The notes under the pieces: model-generated
The model's input: only the letters and a program-made list of their open reading frames with translations
What the model was told of the DNA's origin: nothing
Databases searched by the model: none
Assembly (NCBI RefSeq): GCF_000308855.1
Contig: NZ_BAGM01000136.1
Location: 1-43,857 of the forward strand
From: Nocardia veterana NBRC 100344
GTDB taxonomy: Bacteria; Actinomycetota; Actinomycetes; Mycobacteriales; Mycobacteriaceae
Length of the DNA stretch: 43,857 bases
Direction of reading: 5' to 3'
Part shown: piece after piece, positions 1-8,805 of the stretch
How the letters are laid out: every line of letters begins with the position of its first letter
Numbering within the stretch: the first letter of the stretch is position 1
Made by a program: the position numbers and the translations under genes

Positions 1-3000
1 CCCCCGAGCGGCCCGGTCGACCAGGTCCCGCGCGCACCCCGCCCCGAGCGGGCCGTGCCGCGGCACATCCCACCGCCGGACTCGGAGTCCCGGCACCGAC
101 CGGCCGGCCAACAGTCCGCGGCGCCGAAGCAGAGCGCGCCGGGTGGCTCCGGTCGACCGGCCCGCGCCGACGCCCAGCAGTCGAACCCACGGACCGCCCA
201 GCAGGCGGTACTGGAACGGGAACCGGAAACCCCGAATTCGCGACTGGTTCGCGATTCCGGGTCCATCGCGGTCGCCACCCTCGTCAGCCGGATCACCGGC
301 TTCGGTAAGCAGTTGCTGCTGGTCACCGTGCTCGGTCCGGCGATCGCCAGTGCGTTCACGGTCGCCAGCACGATCCCGACCATGATCTCCGAACTGCTGC
401 TCGGCGCGGTGCTCACCGCCATCGTGGTGCCCACGCTGGTGCGTGCCGAGAAGGAGGACCCCGACGGCGGCGCCGCGTTCGTCCGCCGCCTGGTCACCGC
501 GGCGTTCACCGTGCTGGCCGTCGGCACGGTCCTTGCCGTGGCCGCGGCACCGGTGATGACCACGCACATCTTCCTGTCCGACGACGGCAAGGTGAATACG
601 GCGCTGACGACAGCGCTGGCATTCCTGCTGCTGCCGGCCATCCTGTTCTACGGCATGTCGGCGCTGCTGATGGCGATCCTGAACACCCACCAGGTGTTCA
701 AACCGGGGGCATGGGCACCGGTGCTGAACAACCTGGTCGTACTCGCGGTCCTCATTCTCTATGCGATCACGCCGGGGGAGATCAGTCTCGATCCGGTGCG
801 GATGGGCGATCCGAAACTGCTGGTGCTGGGGGTCGGCGTCACCGTCGGTGTGATCGTGCAGATGATCAGTCTGCTGCCGGCGATCCGCCGCCTCGGGATC
901 GACCTGCGTCCGCTGTGGGGAGTGGACGCGCGGCTCAAGCAGTTCGCCGGAATGGGCGCGGCGATCATCCTCTACGTCCTGATCAGCCAGATCGGCTGGA
1001 CGATCGCGACTCGTGTCTCCTCACATGCCGACGTCGCCGGTCCGACGATCTATCAGAACGCCTGGCTGCTGTTGCAGCTGCCGTACGGCGTGCTCGGCGT
1101 GACGCTGCTGACCGCGATCATGCCGCGACTGAGCCGCAATGCCGCCGCCGACGACAATCCGGCTGTCGTCGACGACCTGGGCGACGCCACCCGGCTGACC
1201 ATGATCTCGCTGGTCCCGGTGGTCACCTTCCTCACCATCGCGGGACCGCAGATCGGCCAGGCGCTGTACGGCTACGGCAACTTCGGCAGTTCCGACGCCG
1301 GCCGCTTGGGCGAGGCCGTGTCCTGGTCGGCCTTCACACTGATCCCGTACGCCCTGGTGCTGATCCACCTGCGCGTGTTCTACGCCCGCGAACAGGCCTG
1401 GACCCCGACCTGGATCATCCTCGGCATCACCGGCGTCAAGATCGTGCTGTCGCTGCTCACCCCCGTCTTCTTCGCCGATGATCACGTCGTCATCGCCCTC
1501 GGCGTGGCGAACGGTCTGGGCTTCGTGACCGGTGCGGTGATCGGTGGCTGGCTGTTGCACCGCAGCCTGGGCGACCTGCGCATGGCCAATGTCGGCCGGA
1601 CCGTGACCCGAGTGGTGCTGGCCTCGGTCGCGGGCGCGGCCGTCACCCTGATCGTGGACCAGGTCCTCGGTCTGTCCCGGCTGGACGGCGGTATCGCGTC
1701 GATCGTGCGGGTGGGTCTGGACGCGATCGTGATGTTCGGCGTGGCCTTCGGTCTGATGCGCCTGGCCGGCATTCCGGAAATGGTCGCGATCACGGTCGCC
1801 ATCTCGCGTCGCCTCGGCTTCACTCCGCCGGCGCCGGACCTCGGTTTGGACGACACCGCCGCCGATATGCACGACACGATGGTGCTGCCGCGCCCCGACC
1901 TCGCGGCCCCGTACTACTACCGGTACGACCCGTACACCGACGCCCAGACCATGGTGTTGCCGGTGATCCGTCCTGGTGCGGTTGACCGCACCGGCCAGGG
2001 CGAGTTCCCGTACCCTGTTCGGCAGAGAAACGCAAATGCCGGTGCCGCATCGGCACAACGGACTTCGACATATCAGGGCGAAGGAGGAGCGAGGGTGAGC
2101 GACGACGCGGCGGAGGGCAAGCCTTCCGTCGAGGCTGCCGACGCGGCAGGCGCAGTGCGCACCGACGACGTCCCGCCCGGGAGGGTCCCGCCGGCCGAAC
2201 GCGCGCAGGATTCCGCATCCGACCGTCCGGAGGACCCGGCCGGTCCGGCGACCGGATCCGATGTCGACAGCGCCTCGGAGCAGGATGCGCCGCAGGGCGC
2301 GGCACCGACTGACGGCGCGGCAGCCACGCAGATCCCGCCGCGGGACCCGGCCTACGACACCGGGATGCTGCCGGTGGGTTCGCCGGAGATGCCGCCGATG
2401 CGGGTGGAACCACCGGCCCGGCGACTGCCGCGCGGCCCGAAACTCATTCCGGGCGCCTCGGTGGCCGGTGGCCGCTACCGCCTGCTCGCCGATCACGGCG
2501 GGGCGCGCGGGCTGCGGTTCTGGCAGGCCCTGGACGTGAAGTTGGACCGCGAGGTCGCGCTCACCTTCGTCGATGCCGATCAGAAGGCCGGTGACAACCC
2601 CGGTCACGACGGACCGCAGGCCATCCTCTCGCGGACCCTGCGCCTGGGCCGGATCAATTCGCCGGGCCTCGCGCGCGTACTGGACGTGGTCCGTGGCAGT
2701 TCGGGCGGCATCGTGGTGGCCGAATGGACGCCCGGCCGTTCGCTGCGCGAAATGGCCGAAACCAAGCCGTCCCCGATCGGCGCCGCGCGGGCCATCCGGG
2801 CGCTCGCCGCGGCGGCCGAAATGGCTCATCGCGGCGGCGGTTCACTGTCGATCGACCACCCCGACCGGGTGCGCATCAGCGCGTCCGGCGACGCCGTCCT
2901 CGCCTTCCCGGGCACTCTGGCCGATTCGGACGCCCAGTCGGATGTGCGTGGCCTCGGCGCCATGTTGTACGCGCTGATCACCGCCCGCTGGCCGATTCGG

Positions 3001-3966
3001 ACGGGTGGAGTCACCGGTTCGGCGGCGACCGTCGGCGGGCTGAAACTGGCCGATTTCGGCAGCGACGGTTCACCCGTCGAGCCGCGGCAGATTCGTCCCG
3101 AGGTGCCGTTCGAGATCTCCGCCGTAGCCGTCCGCTCGCTGGAGTCGGACAAGGGTGTGCGCACCGCGGCGACCGTTCAGCACGTCCTCGAGCAGGCCTC
3201 GGTCGTGGACCAGAAGACCGACTTCATTCCGGTGCTGCGGCTGGGCCAGCGCGCGGTGGCGAATCCGGACGAATCCCTCGCGGATCCGGAGTTGCTCGCG
3301 GCGGAACGGGAGCGGTCACAGCGGATGATGTGGATCCTGGTCGCGCTGGGTGTACTGGCCGCCCTGGTGGTCGGTGTGATCATCTGGTGGCTGTTGAGCA
3401 TCTTCGCGCCCGGTTCCGCGGACGAACCGCTGAACGAACAGCGCAAACTCGGTTTGACCACGGCCAGTGTCGCGCCGAGCACGTCGGCGTCGGCGGCCGC
3501 GGGGCCGGCGGCGACCACGGCCGCCGGAACTCCGGTGCCGGCGTCGGGAGTGTCGGTGTACTCGCCGGAAGGCACCCCGGACAGCCCCGGCAGCGTGTCG
3601 GCGCTGCTGGACGGGAATCCGACCACGACCTGGCATACGGATCAGTACTTCCAGCAGTTCCCGGCGTTGAAGAAGGGGGTCGGCGTGCTGGCGACCCTGC
3701 CCGGCACCGCGAAGCTGACCAAGGTCGTCATCGATTCCGCGTCGCCGGGCACCGTGGTCGAGGTGCGAACCTCGCCGACCGCGGTCCCCACCCTGGATCA
3801 GACTCAGCTGATCGGCCAGGCCACCCTGGCCGACGGCGCCACCACCATCCCGGTTCAGTCCGACCAGCCCGCGCGCTACGTCCTGATCTGGATCACCCAG
3901 CTGGCGAACAACGGGGGCCAATTCCAGTCGTCGCTCGGCGACATTCGCTTCGAAGCAGCCCCCTGA
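1..3966 (+). CDS. murJ: MurJ (MviN) lipid II flippase fused to a pseudokinase and an extracytoplasmic domain, 5' end probably cut
   Basis: Flips lipid II across the membrane for peptidoglycan synthesis. The frame is open to the window edge; the first visible start is GTG at 55 with no clear ribosome binding site, so the true start is probably upstream. Numbering from 55: a Pro/Arg/Gln-rich disordered head (1-65), a multi-pass MOP flippase domain (about 66-590), a disordered Asp/Ala/Pro linker (600-800), a kinase-like fold (about 800-1060), one membrane segment (about 1091-1113), a Ser/Thr/Ala stalk, then a discoidin-like outer domain ending at 1303. The kinase part lacks a recognisable HRD catalytic loop and DFG, so it should not phosphorylate. 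This architecture is that of Rv3910, whose pseudokinase is known to be phosphorylated by PknB and to recruit FhaA. The sigM neighbour matches M. tuberculosis order. Confidence 0.93.
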   Translation, partial: PPSGPVDQVPRAPRPERAVPRHIPPPDSESRHRPAGQQSAAPKQSAPGGSGRPARADAQQSNPRTAQQAVLEREPETPNSRLVRDSGSIAVATLVSRITGFGKQLLLVTVLGPAIASAFTVASTIPTMISELLLGAVLTAIVVPTLVRAEKEDPDGGAAFVRRLVTAAFTVLAVGTVLAVAAAPVMTTHIFLSDDGKVNTALTTALAFLLLPAILFYGMSALLMAILNTHQVFKPGAWAPVLNNLVVLAVLILYAITPGEISLDPVRMGDPKLLVLGVGVTVGVIVQMISLLPAIRRLGIDLRPLWGVDARLKQFAGMGAAIILYVLISQIGWTIATRVSSHADVAGPTIYQNAWLLLQLPYGVLGVTLLTAIMPRLSRNAAADDNPAVVDDLGDATRLTMISLVPVVTFLTIAGPQIGQALYGYGNFGSSDAGRLGEAVSWSAFTLIPYALVLIHLRVFYAREQAWTPTWIILGITGVKIVLSLLTPVFFADDHVVIALGVANGLGFVTGAVIGGWLLHRSLGDLRMANVGRTVTRVVLASVAGAAVTLIVDQVLGLSRLDGGIASIVRVGLDAIVMFGVAFGLMRLAGIPEMVAITVAISRRLGFTPPAPDLGLDDTAADMHDTMVLPRPDLAAPYYYRYDPYTDAQTMVLPVIRPGAVDRTGQGEFPYPVRQRNANAGAASAQRTSTYQGEGGARVSDDAAEGKPSVEAADAAGAVRTDDVPPGRVPPAERAQDSASDRPEDPAGPATGSDVDSASEQDAPQGAAPTDGAAATQIPPRDPAYDTGMLPVGSPEMPPMRVEPPARRLPRGPKLIPGASVAGGRYRLLADHGGARGLRFWQALDVKLDREVALTFVDADQKAGDNPGHDGPQAILSRTLRLGRINSPGLARVLDVVRGSSGGIVVAEWTPGRSLREMAETKPSPIGAARAIRALAAAAEMAHRGGGSLSIDHPDRVRISASGDAVLAFPGTLADSDAQSDVRGLGAMLYALITARWPIRTGGVTGSAATVGGLKLADFGSDGSPVEPRQIRPEVPFEISAVAVRSLESDKGVRTAATVQHVLEQASVVDQKTDFIPVLRLGQRAVANPDESLADPELLAAERERSQRMMWILVALGVLAALVVGVIIWWLLSIFAPGSADEPLNEQRKLGLTTASVAPSTSASAAAGPAATTAAGTPVPASGVSVYSPEGTPDSPGSVSALLDGNPTTTWHTDQYFQQFPALKKGVGVLATLPGTAKLTKVVIDSASPGTVVEVRTSPTAVPTLDQTQLIGQATLADGATTIPVQSDQPARYVLIWITQLANNGGQFQSSLGDIRFEAAP
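2081..2097 (+). promoter_or_regulatory. Strong internal ribosome binding site and in-frame GTG inside murJ
   Basis: AAGGAGGA (2081-2088) lies six bases before an in-frame GTG at 2095. The site falls exactly between the flippase domain and the disordered linker to the pseudokinase. Translation from here would give a separate pseudokinase-membrane-discoidin protein of about 623 residues. The match to the anti-SD consensus is better than at the visible upstream start. Use of this start is inference. Confidence 0.45.
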
Positions 3967-4171
3967 TCCGGCTCTCCGGGCCGGTTTTCCCGCCCGTGAT
4001 GCGCCCTCGTCCTGGTTGCTACCGATTCGTAATAAACGATATGATCCACAGCGCGCTCTCAGCAGGGGAGCTTCCTGGGATCTGGTGTCTCGGTCCTGGA
4101 TGATGCGAAGTTTGCGGCCCGTCCGGGTGTTGGACGTGTGGGCCGCCGTGAGCGCTGTCCAAGGGGTTTGT

Positions 4172-4804
4172 GTGTCGTTTGAAGCGATCGAGCGATCCAG
4201 TGGGGGGACCACCGAGCCGTCTGCTGTCCGCCATCGCTCCCTCGATCCGGACGAGAGCACCGATTTCGAACTACTGTCCGCCCACGTAGCCGGCGACCGC
4301 GACGCCTTCGGCATCCTCTTCCGCCGCCACTACAACCGGCTGTGGCAGTTGGCGTTGCGTACCTGCCGTACCCCGGAGGACGCGGCAGATTCCCTGCAGG
4401 ATGCCCTGCTGTCCGCCCATCGCAACGCGGCAAGCTTCCGCGGCGATGCCGAGGTGCGCAGCTGGTTGCACCGCATCGTCGTCAACGCATGCCTGGATCG
4501 TATGCGGCGCAACAAGTCTCGGCCGAGTACTTCACTGTCGGACGAATCGGTGGCCGAGCCGGCGGCCGAACGCGACGACATCGCCCATCGCGAAGTGAAG
4601 ATGGTGGTCGCGGCCGCGCTGTTCACGCTGCCTCCCGATCAGCGCGCAGCGCTGGTTGCGATCGACATGGAAGGGTATACCGTAGCGGAAGCGGCGCAGT
4701 TGCTGGGCGTCGCCGAGGGGACGATCAAGAGTCGCTGCGCCCGGGGCCGGAAACGGCTGGAACAGGAGTTGGAATTCCTGCGGAATCCGGGGAACCGGAC
4801 GTAG
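4172..4804 (+). CDS. sigM: ECF sigma factor, SigM type
   Basis: Extracytoplasmic-function RNA polymerase sigma factor, 210 residues. Region 2 spans about residues 31-113, with an acidic core-binding helix (PEDAADSLQDALL) and a -10 recognition helix (RSWLHRIVVNACLDRMRR). Region 4 spans about 153-198, with the helix-turn-helix VAEAAQLLGVAEGTIKSRCARGRKRL. I chose GTG 4172 because AAGGGG (4161-4166) sits five bases upstream; the open frame extends back to 4016, and an in-frame GTG at 4148 is a weaker alternative. It is followed by a membrane anti-sigma gene, as Rv3911 is by Rv3912 in M. tuberculosis, so the sigma factor is probably held inactive at the membrane. Confidence 0.9.
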   Translation: MSFEAIERSSGGTTEPSAVRHRSLDPDESTDFELLSAHVAGDRDAFGILFRRHYNRLWQLALRTCRTPEDAADSLQDALLSAHRNAASFRGDAEVRSWLHRIVVNACLDRMRRNKSRPSTSLSDESVAEPAAERDDIAHREVKMVVAAALFTLPPDQRAALVAIDMEGYTVAEAAQLLGVAEGTIKSRCARGRKRLEQELEFLRNPGNRT

Positions 4805-4987
4805 CCGAGAAGCGTCATTACTAAGAGACGAACAGAAACTCGTCGTGCTTGCCGTCGCATCCGCGATGCGAGACAGGCGCTACGTCACGAGGCCGGACCC
4901 GGAGAGGCGATGGACGACAAGGGCGAATTCGCCGCGCGGCGCCGCCGTTCCGGGATGTGGGGCGACGAAGCGGACACAGGAGGTGTG

Positions 4988-5827
4988 ATGGCAGCCCGTT
5001 CGGTGTCGCAGCCTCCGTTGTCCACCGATCTGCTCGCCGATCTTCACGCCGACAATGTCCCCGCCGAACAGGCCGAGGCGCTGTGGCCCCGAGTTCGCCA
5101 GGACCCCGAAGCACTCCGATTCCTGCATTCCCTCGACGACGTCACCGCCGAATTGCGCGCTCTGGCCTTGGACGACCGCATCATGCACCCGATACCGGCC
5201 CAGGTGGCGGCGCGGCTCGACGCGGTGCTCGACGAGCTCTCCCGCGGCGAGCAACCGAAACCGGTGGCGACGGTTCATCGCCTCTTCGCCGCCGAGCAGC
5301 CCTCGACCCGCCCGATGCCCGCCCTCGAGGCGGTGGCACCGGAGCCCGCGGACGAGCCGCTCGCCGCGGAACCGGATGCTCCGGAAGCGCCGGTCGCGTT
5401 GGACGGTTACCGCGCGAAGCGACTGCGCTGGCTCACCGCGGCAGCCGCTGCCGTGGCTGTCCTCGCCGGAAGCCTGGTCGCGTTGGACGCGGTGCGCGAC
5501 CGCACCGTGAGCCCGAATGCGTTGCCCGCCAAGCAAACCACCACCGTGGCACTCGACGACGATCTGTCCTCGGGAGCGGTCCTGAGTGCGATGGGACGCA
5601 ACGATGTCACCGGCCCGCTCTCCGGACCGGGCGCCCTGACCAGTTGCGTGAAGGCGGCAGTGCCGGACCGCACCGTTCTCGGTTCGACGAATGTCACATA
5701 TCACGGTGGCCCCGCCGTTTTGATTCTGCTCACCGGTCCCCGGCCGCCGAAGATCACGGCACTGGTGGTCGGGTCGGGTTGCAGCGCAGCGGATCCGCAG
5801 ATCCTCGACGTGCGCGATATCGGCTGA
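4988..5827 (+). CDS. Single-pass membrane anti-sigma factor for SigM (Rv3912-like)
   Basis: A 279-residue protein with an N-terminal cytoplasmic helical region containing PPLSTDLLADLHADN, a Pro/Glu/Ala-rich stretch, one membrane segment (about 142-164) and an outer domain with two cysteines (in LTSCVKAA and GSGCSAAD) that could form a disulfide. I infer anti-SigM function from its place right after sigM, its topology and resemblance to Rv3912 as I recall it. There is no obvious zinc-binding HxxxCxxC motif, so it is not a ZAS-type redox anti-sigma. Start choice: AGGAGG (4978-4983) four bases before ATG 4988. An in-frame ATG at 4910 with a GGAG upstream is a credible longer alternative (305 residues). 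Confidence 0.78.
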   Translation: MAARSVSQPPLSTDLLADLHADNVPAEQAEALWPRVRQDPEALRFLHSLDDVTAELRALALDDRIMHPIPAQVAARLDAVLDELSRGEQPKPVATVHRLFAAEQPSTRPMPALEAVAPEPADEPLAAEPDAPEAPVALDGYRAKRLRWLTAAAAAVAVLAGSLVALDAVRDRTVSPNALPAKQTTTVALDDDLSSGAVLSAMGRNDVTGPLSGPGALTSCVKAAVPDRTVLGSTNVTYHGGPAVLILLTGPRPPKITALVVGSGCSAADPQILDVRDIG

Positions 5828-5859
5828 CGTCACACCCGCAGGCCACAGCCGACCGGTCC

Positions 5860-5886
5860 GGGAACAACTGCGTTTACCCTGTTGTT
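5860..5886 (+). promoter_or_regulatory. SigH/SigR-type promoter for trxB-trxA
   Basis: GGGAACA (5860-5866), 16 bases, then TGTT (5883-5886), about 38 bases before the trxB start. The consensus for mycobacterial SigH is GGGAAYA-N16/17-CGTT, and the thioredoxin genes are classic members of that regulon, so both sequence and position fit. ECF sigma factors share the GGAAC -35, so SigM cannot be excluded. Confidence 0.6.
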
Positions 5887-5924
5887 GACCGACACGCCTG
5901 TTCAACACTCCTCGGAAGGGCACC

Positions 5925-6911
5925 ATGAGTACGCCTGTTCGCGATCTGATCATTGTCGGCTCCGGCCCCGCCGGCTACACCGCCGCGGTCTACGCAGCCC
6001 GGGCCGAACTCGAACCGCTGCTGTTCGAGGGCACCCAGTTCGGCGGCGCGCTGATGACGACGACCGAGGTCGAGAACTTCCCCGGTTTCCGGGACGGCAT
6101 CATGGGCCCGGACCTCATGGAAGAGATGCGTGAGCAGGCCAAACGCTTCGGCGCCGATATCCGCACCGAGGATGTCGAGGCCATCGATCTCACCGGCCCG
6201 ATCAAGTCGGTCACCGTGGGCGGTGAGGTCTACCGGTCCTACGCGATCATTCTGGCCATGGGCTCGGCCGCCCGGTACCTCGGCGTGCCGGGGGAGCAGA
6301 AGCTCCTCGGCCGCGGGGTGAGCGCCTGCGCGACCTGTGACGGATTCTTCTTCAAGGGACAGGACATCGTCGTGGTCGGCGGCGGCGACTCGGCCATGGA
6401 AGAGGCGACGTTCCTCACCAAGTTCGCCTCCAGCGTCACCATCGTGCACCGCCGCGAGGAGTTCCGTGCGTCACGCATCATGCTCGAGCGTGCGAAGGCC
6501 AACGAGAAGATTCGCTTCCGCCTGAACGCCGAGGTGGTCGAGGTGCACGGCGAGAACTCTGTGACCGGCCTCACCCTGCGCGACACCGTGACGGGCGAGA
6601 CCTCCGAACTCGCCGCCACCGGCCTGTTCGTGGCGATCGGTCACGACCCGCGCAGCGAATTGGTCCGCGGCCAGGTCGATCTCGACGCCGAGGGCTATGT
6701 GAAGGTCCGCGAGCCCGGCACCGCCACCTCCGTCGAGGGCGTCTTCGCCGCGGGCGATCTGGTCGATCACACCTATCGGCAGGCGATCACCGCGGCGGGC
6801 ACCGGCTGCCGTTCGGCGATCGATGCCGAGCGCTGGCTCGCCGAGAAGGGCGATATCACCAGCAACACCCTCGACAACGCCGGCAATCCGGTCGAAGTAA
6901 CCGCCGGCTGA
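5925..6911 (+). CDS. trxB: Thioredoxin reductase (NADPH)
   Basis: FAD enzyme that passes electrons from NADPH to thioredoxin in the cytoplasm; 328 residues, normal for the low-molecular-weight type. It shows the N-terminal FAD-binding VGSGPAG (about 11-17), the redox-active CATC with cysteines at 135 and 138, the NADPH-binding GGGDSAMEEA and HRR motif, and the C-terminal FAD motif GVFAAGDLVD. GGAAGGG (5914-5920) precedes the ATG by four bases. trxA follows after 52 bases, and a SigH-like promoter lies upstream, so the pair is probably induced by thiol-oxidative stress. Confidence 0.97.
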   Translation: MSTPVRDLIIVGSGPAGYTAAVYAARAELEPLLFEGTQFGGALMTTTEVENFPGFRDGIMGPDLMEEMREQAKRFGADIRTEDVEAIDLTGPIKSVTVGGEVYRSYAIILAMGSAARYLGVPGEQKLLGRGVSACATCDGFFFKGQDIVVVGGGDSAMEEATFLTKFASSVTIVHRREEFRASRIMLERAKANEKIRFRLNAEVVEVHGENSVTGLTLRDTVTGETSELAATGLFVAIGHDPRSELVRGQVDLDAEGYVKVREPGTATSVEGVFAAGDLVDHTYRQAITAAGTGCRSAIDAERWLAEKGDITSNTLDNAGNPVEVTAG

Positions 6912-6963
6912 TCCCCGAGACCCCTCGAATATCGCGTCACCGCACACCGCTAGGAGTTCCACC

Positions 6964-7293
6964 ATGTCCGAAACAGCCACCAAGACCGTCACCGACGCCA
7001 CCTTCGAGCAGGATGTGCTGGGCAGTGACAAGCCGGTGCTCGTCGATTTCTGGGCCTCCTGGTGCGGTCCGTGCAAAATGGTCGCCCCGGTACTGGAGGA
7101 GATCGCCGCCGCCCACGCCGACAAGCTCACCGTCGCGAAGGTCGATGCGGACGCCAACCCGACCAGCTCCCGCGACTACGGTGTGATGGCGCTGCCGACG
7201 ATGATCCTGTTCTCCGGTGGTAAGGAGGCCAAGCGCATCGTGGGCGCCAAGGGTAAGGCCGCGCTGTTGCGCGAGCTCGAAGGCATCATCTGA
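6964..7293 (+). CDS. trxA: Thioredoxin
   Basis: Small cytoplasmic disulfide reductase of 109 residues. The active site WCGPC lies at 33-37 (redox cysteines 34 and 37), within the usual FWASWCGPCKMVAP context, and the cis-proline loop is MALPT. An AGGAG about seven bases before the ATG supports the start. It lies 52 bases after trxB, its reductase, and probably shares the trxB promoter. It corresponds to TrxC (Rv3914) of M. tuberculosis by position. Confidence 0.97.
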   Translation: MSETATKTVTDATFEQDVLGSDKPVLVDFWASWCGPCKMVAPVLEEIAAAHADKLTVAKVDADANPTSSRDYGVMALPTMILFSGGKEAKRIVGAKGKAALLRELEGII

Positions 7294-7527
7294 GTCGTCC
7301 TCATCGAGGCCCCGGCTGCGACACGTCGCGAGCGTCGTCCGGTCGGGGCCCGTTGCGGTTCACCAGCGGGCACTCCGGATCCGATAGCTGTGTACTATTT
7401 CGGCACCCGGAGAATTGCCGAAATTCGGCTCGGGTCTGAGACAATCGACCGACGCTCCGGTCGTGCGAGGGTGTGTGCCGTCGCATAAGTGGGTACCCGG
7501 GTTGGCGGAAGGAAAGGGCTCTCACGC

Positions 7528-8724
7528 ATGCACCGACTTCGTCACGGCGATACTGGTCCAGCCGTCGCTGAGGTCCGGAGCACCCTGGCAAGTCTCGGAT
7601 TCCATCCGCATCCGAACGGAACCGACCGGTCCGGCGGGCACGGGGAGTACTGGAAGGACTCCGACGCGATCTTCGATCGTGAACTCGATTCGGCCGTACG
7701 CGCTTTCCAGCAGCAGCGTGGTCTGCTGGTCGACGGCGTCGTCGGACCCGCCACCTATCGCGCCCTCAAGGAGGCCTCCTACCGGCTGGGCGCTCGTACC
7801 CTCATCTATCAGCTGTCGGCGCCCCTCTACGGCGACGATGTGGCCACTCTGCAACGCCGCCTGCAGGATTTGGGCTTCTACGTGCACCGCATCGACGGCT
7901 ACTTCGGTCCACACACGCACGAGGCGCTGACCGCGTTCCAGCGTGAGATCGGGCTGTCCGCGGACGGTATCTGCGGTCCGGACACCCTCCGCTCACTGGA
8001 ACTGCTGGGGGCCCGGGTGACCGGTGGCAACCCACACCGCATCGCGGAAGAAGAGGTGGTGCACCGGGCAGGCCCGCAGCTGACCGGCAAGCGCATCGTC
8101 ATCGATCCGGGAATGGGCGGTGAGGACAAGGGTCTGGCGGTCCCCACCGAGTTCGGCGATGTGTACGAGTCGGAGATTCTGTGGGACCTCGCGAGCCGGC
8201 TGGAGGGCCGGATGGCGGCCACCGGCATGGAAACGTTCCTGTCCCGGCCGTGGGGCGCCAATCCGACCGATGCCGAACGTGCGGAAACCTCCAACACCTT
8301 CGATGCGGATCTGATGATCTCGCTGCGCTGTGCGGCGAATCTGAGCTCGTCCGCCGGGGGAGTCGCGAGCTTCCACTTCGGCAATTCCCACGGATCGGTG
8401 TCGATGATCGGCCAGGTTCTGGCCGGATTCATCCAGCGTGAGATCGTCGCGCGCACCTCACTGCAGGACTGCCGCACGCACGCCCGCACCTGGGATCTGC
8501 TGCGTTTGACCAAGATGCCGACAGTACAGGTCGATATCGGTTACCTGACAAACGAATACGACGCGTCCGTGCTGACGAATCCGCGGATGCGCGATGTCAT
8601 CGCCGAGGCGATCCTGATTTCGGTGAAGCGGTTGTATCTGCTCGGTCAGGATGATCAGCCCACGGGTACATACACATTCGCGGAGCTGCTGGCAGAGGAA
8701 TTGGCCGCGGCCGACCGCATGTAG
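7528..8724 (+). CDS. cwlM: CwlM, catalytically inactive amidase-fold regulator of peptidoglycan synthesis
   Basis: Two N-terminal peptidoglycan-binding repeats (about residues 6-75 and 90-155; AVRAFQQQRGLLVDGVVG, ALTAFQREIGLSADGICG) precede an Amidase_3 fold (about 190-370). Key residues of active amidases are replaced: Met196 in DPGMGG where zinc-binding His is expected, Arg267 in SLRC where the second His is expected, Asp336 in VDIGYLTN where catalytic Glu is expected. This fits CwlM (Rv3915), known as a cytoplasmic activator of MurA when phosphorylated by PknB. The threonines of the C-terminal PTGTYTF (379, 381, 383) match the known phosphorylation region. Start ATG 7528 follows GGAAAGGG; the open frame begins at 7489. 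Confidence 0.92.
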   Translation: MHRLRHGDTGPAVAEVRSTLASLGFHPHPNGTDRSGGHGEYWKDSDAIFDRELDSAVRAFQQQRGLLVDGVVGPATYRALKEASYRLGARTLIYQLSAPLYGDDVATLQRRLQDLGFYVHRIDGYFGPHTHEALTAFQREIGLSADGICGPDTLRSLELLGARVTGGNPHRIAEEEVVHRAGPQLTGKRIVIDPGMGGEDKGLAVPTEFGDVYESEILWDLASRLEGRMAATGMETFLSRPWGANPTDAERAETSNTFDADLMISLRCAANLSSSAGGVASFHFGNSHGSVSMIGQVLAGFIQREIVARTSLQDCRTHARTWDLLRLTKMPTVQVDIGYLTNEYDASVLTNPRMRDVIAEAILISVKRLYLLGQDDQPTGTYTFAELLAEELAAADRM

Positions 8725-8763
8725 GCAGATCGTCGGCTCTATCCAGGCTCTTTCGAACACCCG

Positions 8764-8799
8764 AAAGGCGCCCCGGAATTTCGCACCGGGGCGCCTTTT
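8764..8799. terminator. Bidirectional intrinsic terminator between cwlM and the GNAT gene
   Basis: GGCGCCCCGG (8767-8776) pairs perfectly with CCGGGGCGCC (8786-8795) around a nine-base loop. AAA precedes and TTTT follows, so it can end transcription on both strands. It lies between two convergent genes. Confidence 0.85.
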
Positions 8800-8805
8800 C
8801 TCGGT

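Noticed and set aside
4849..5928. 359-residue plus-strand frame overlapping the anti-sigma gene
   Set aside because: Arg/Gly/Ser-rich composition and no ribosome binding site; the other frame has the membrane segment and conserved layout.
7308..7350. Possible terminator after trxA
   Set aside because: Only a 7-bp stem with a long loop and no T run.
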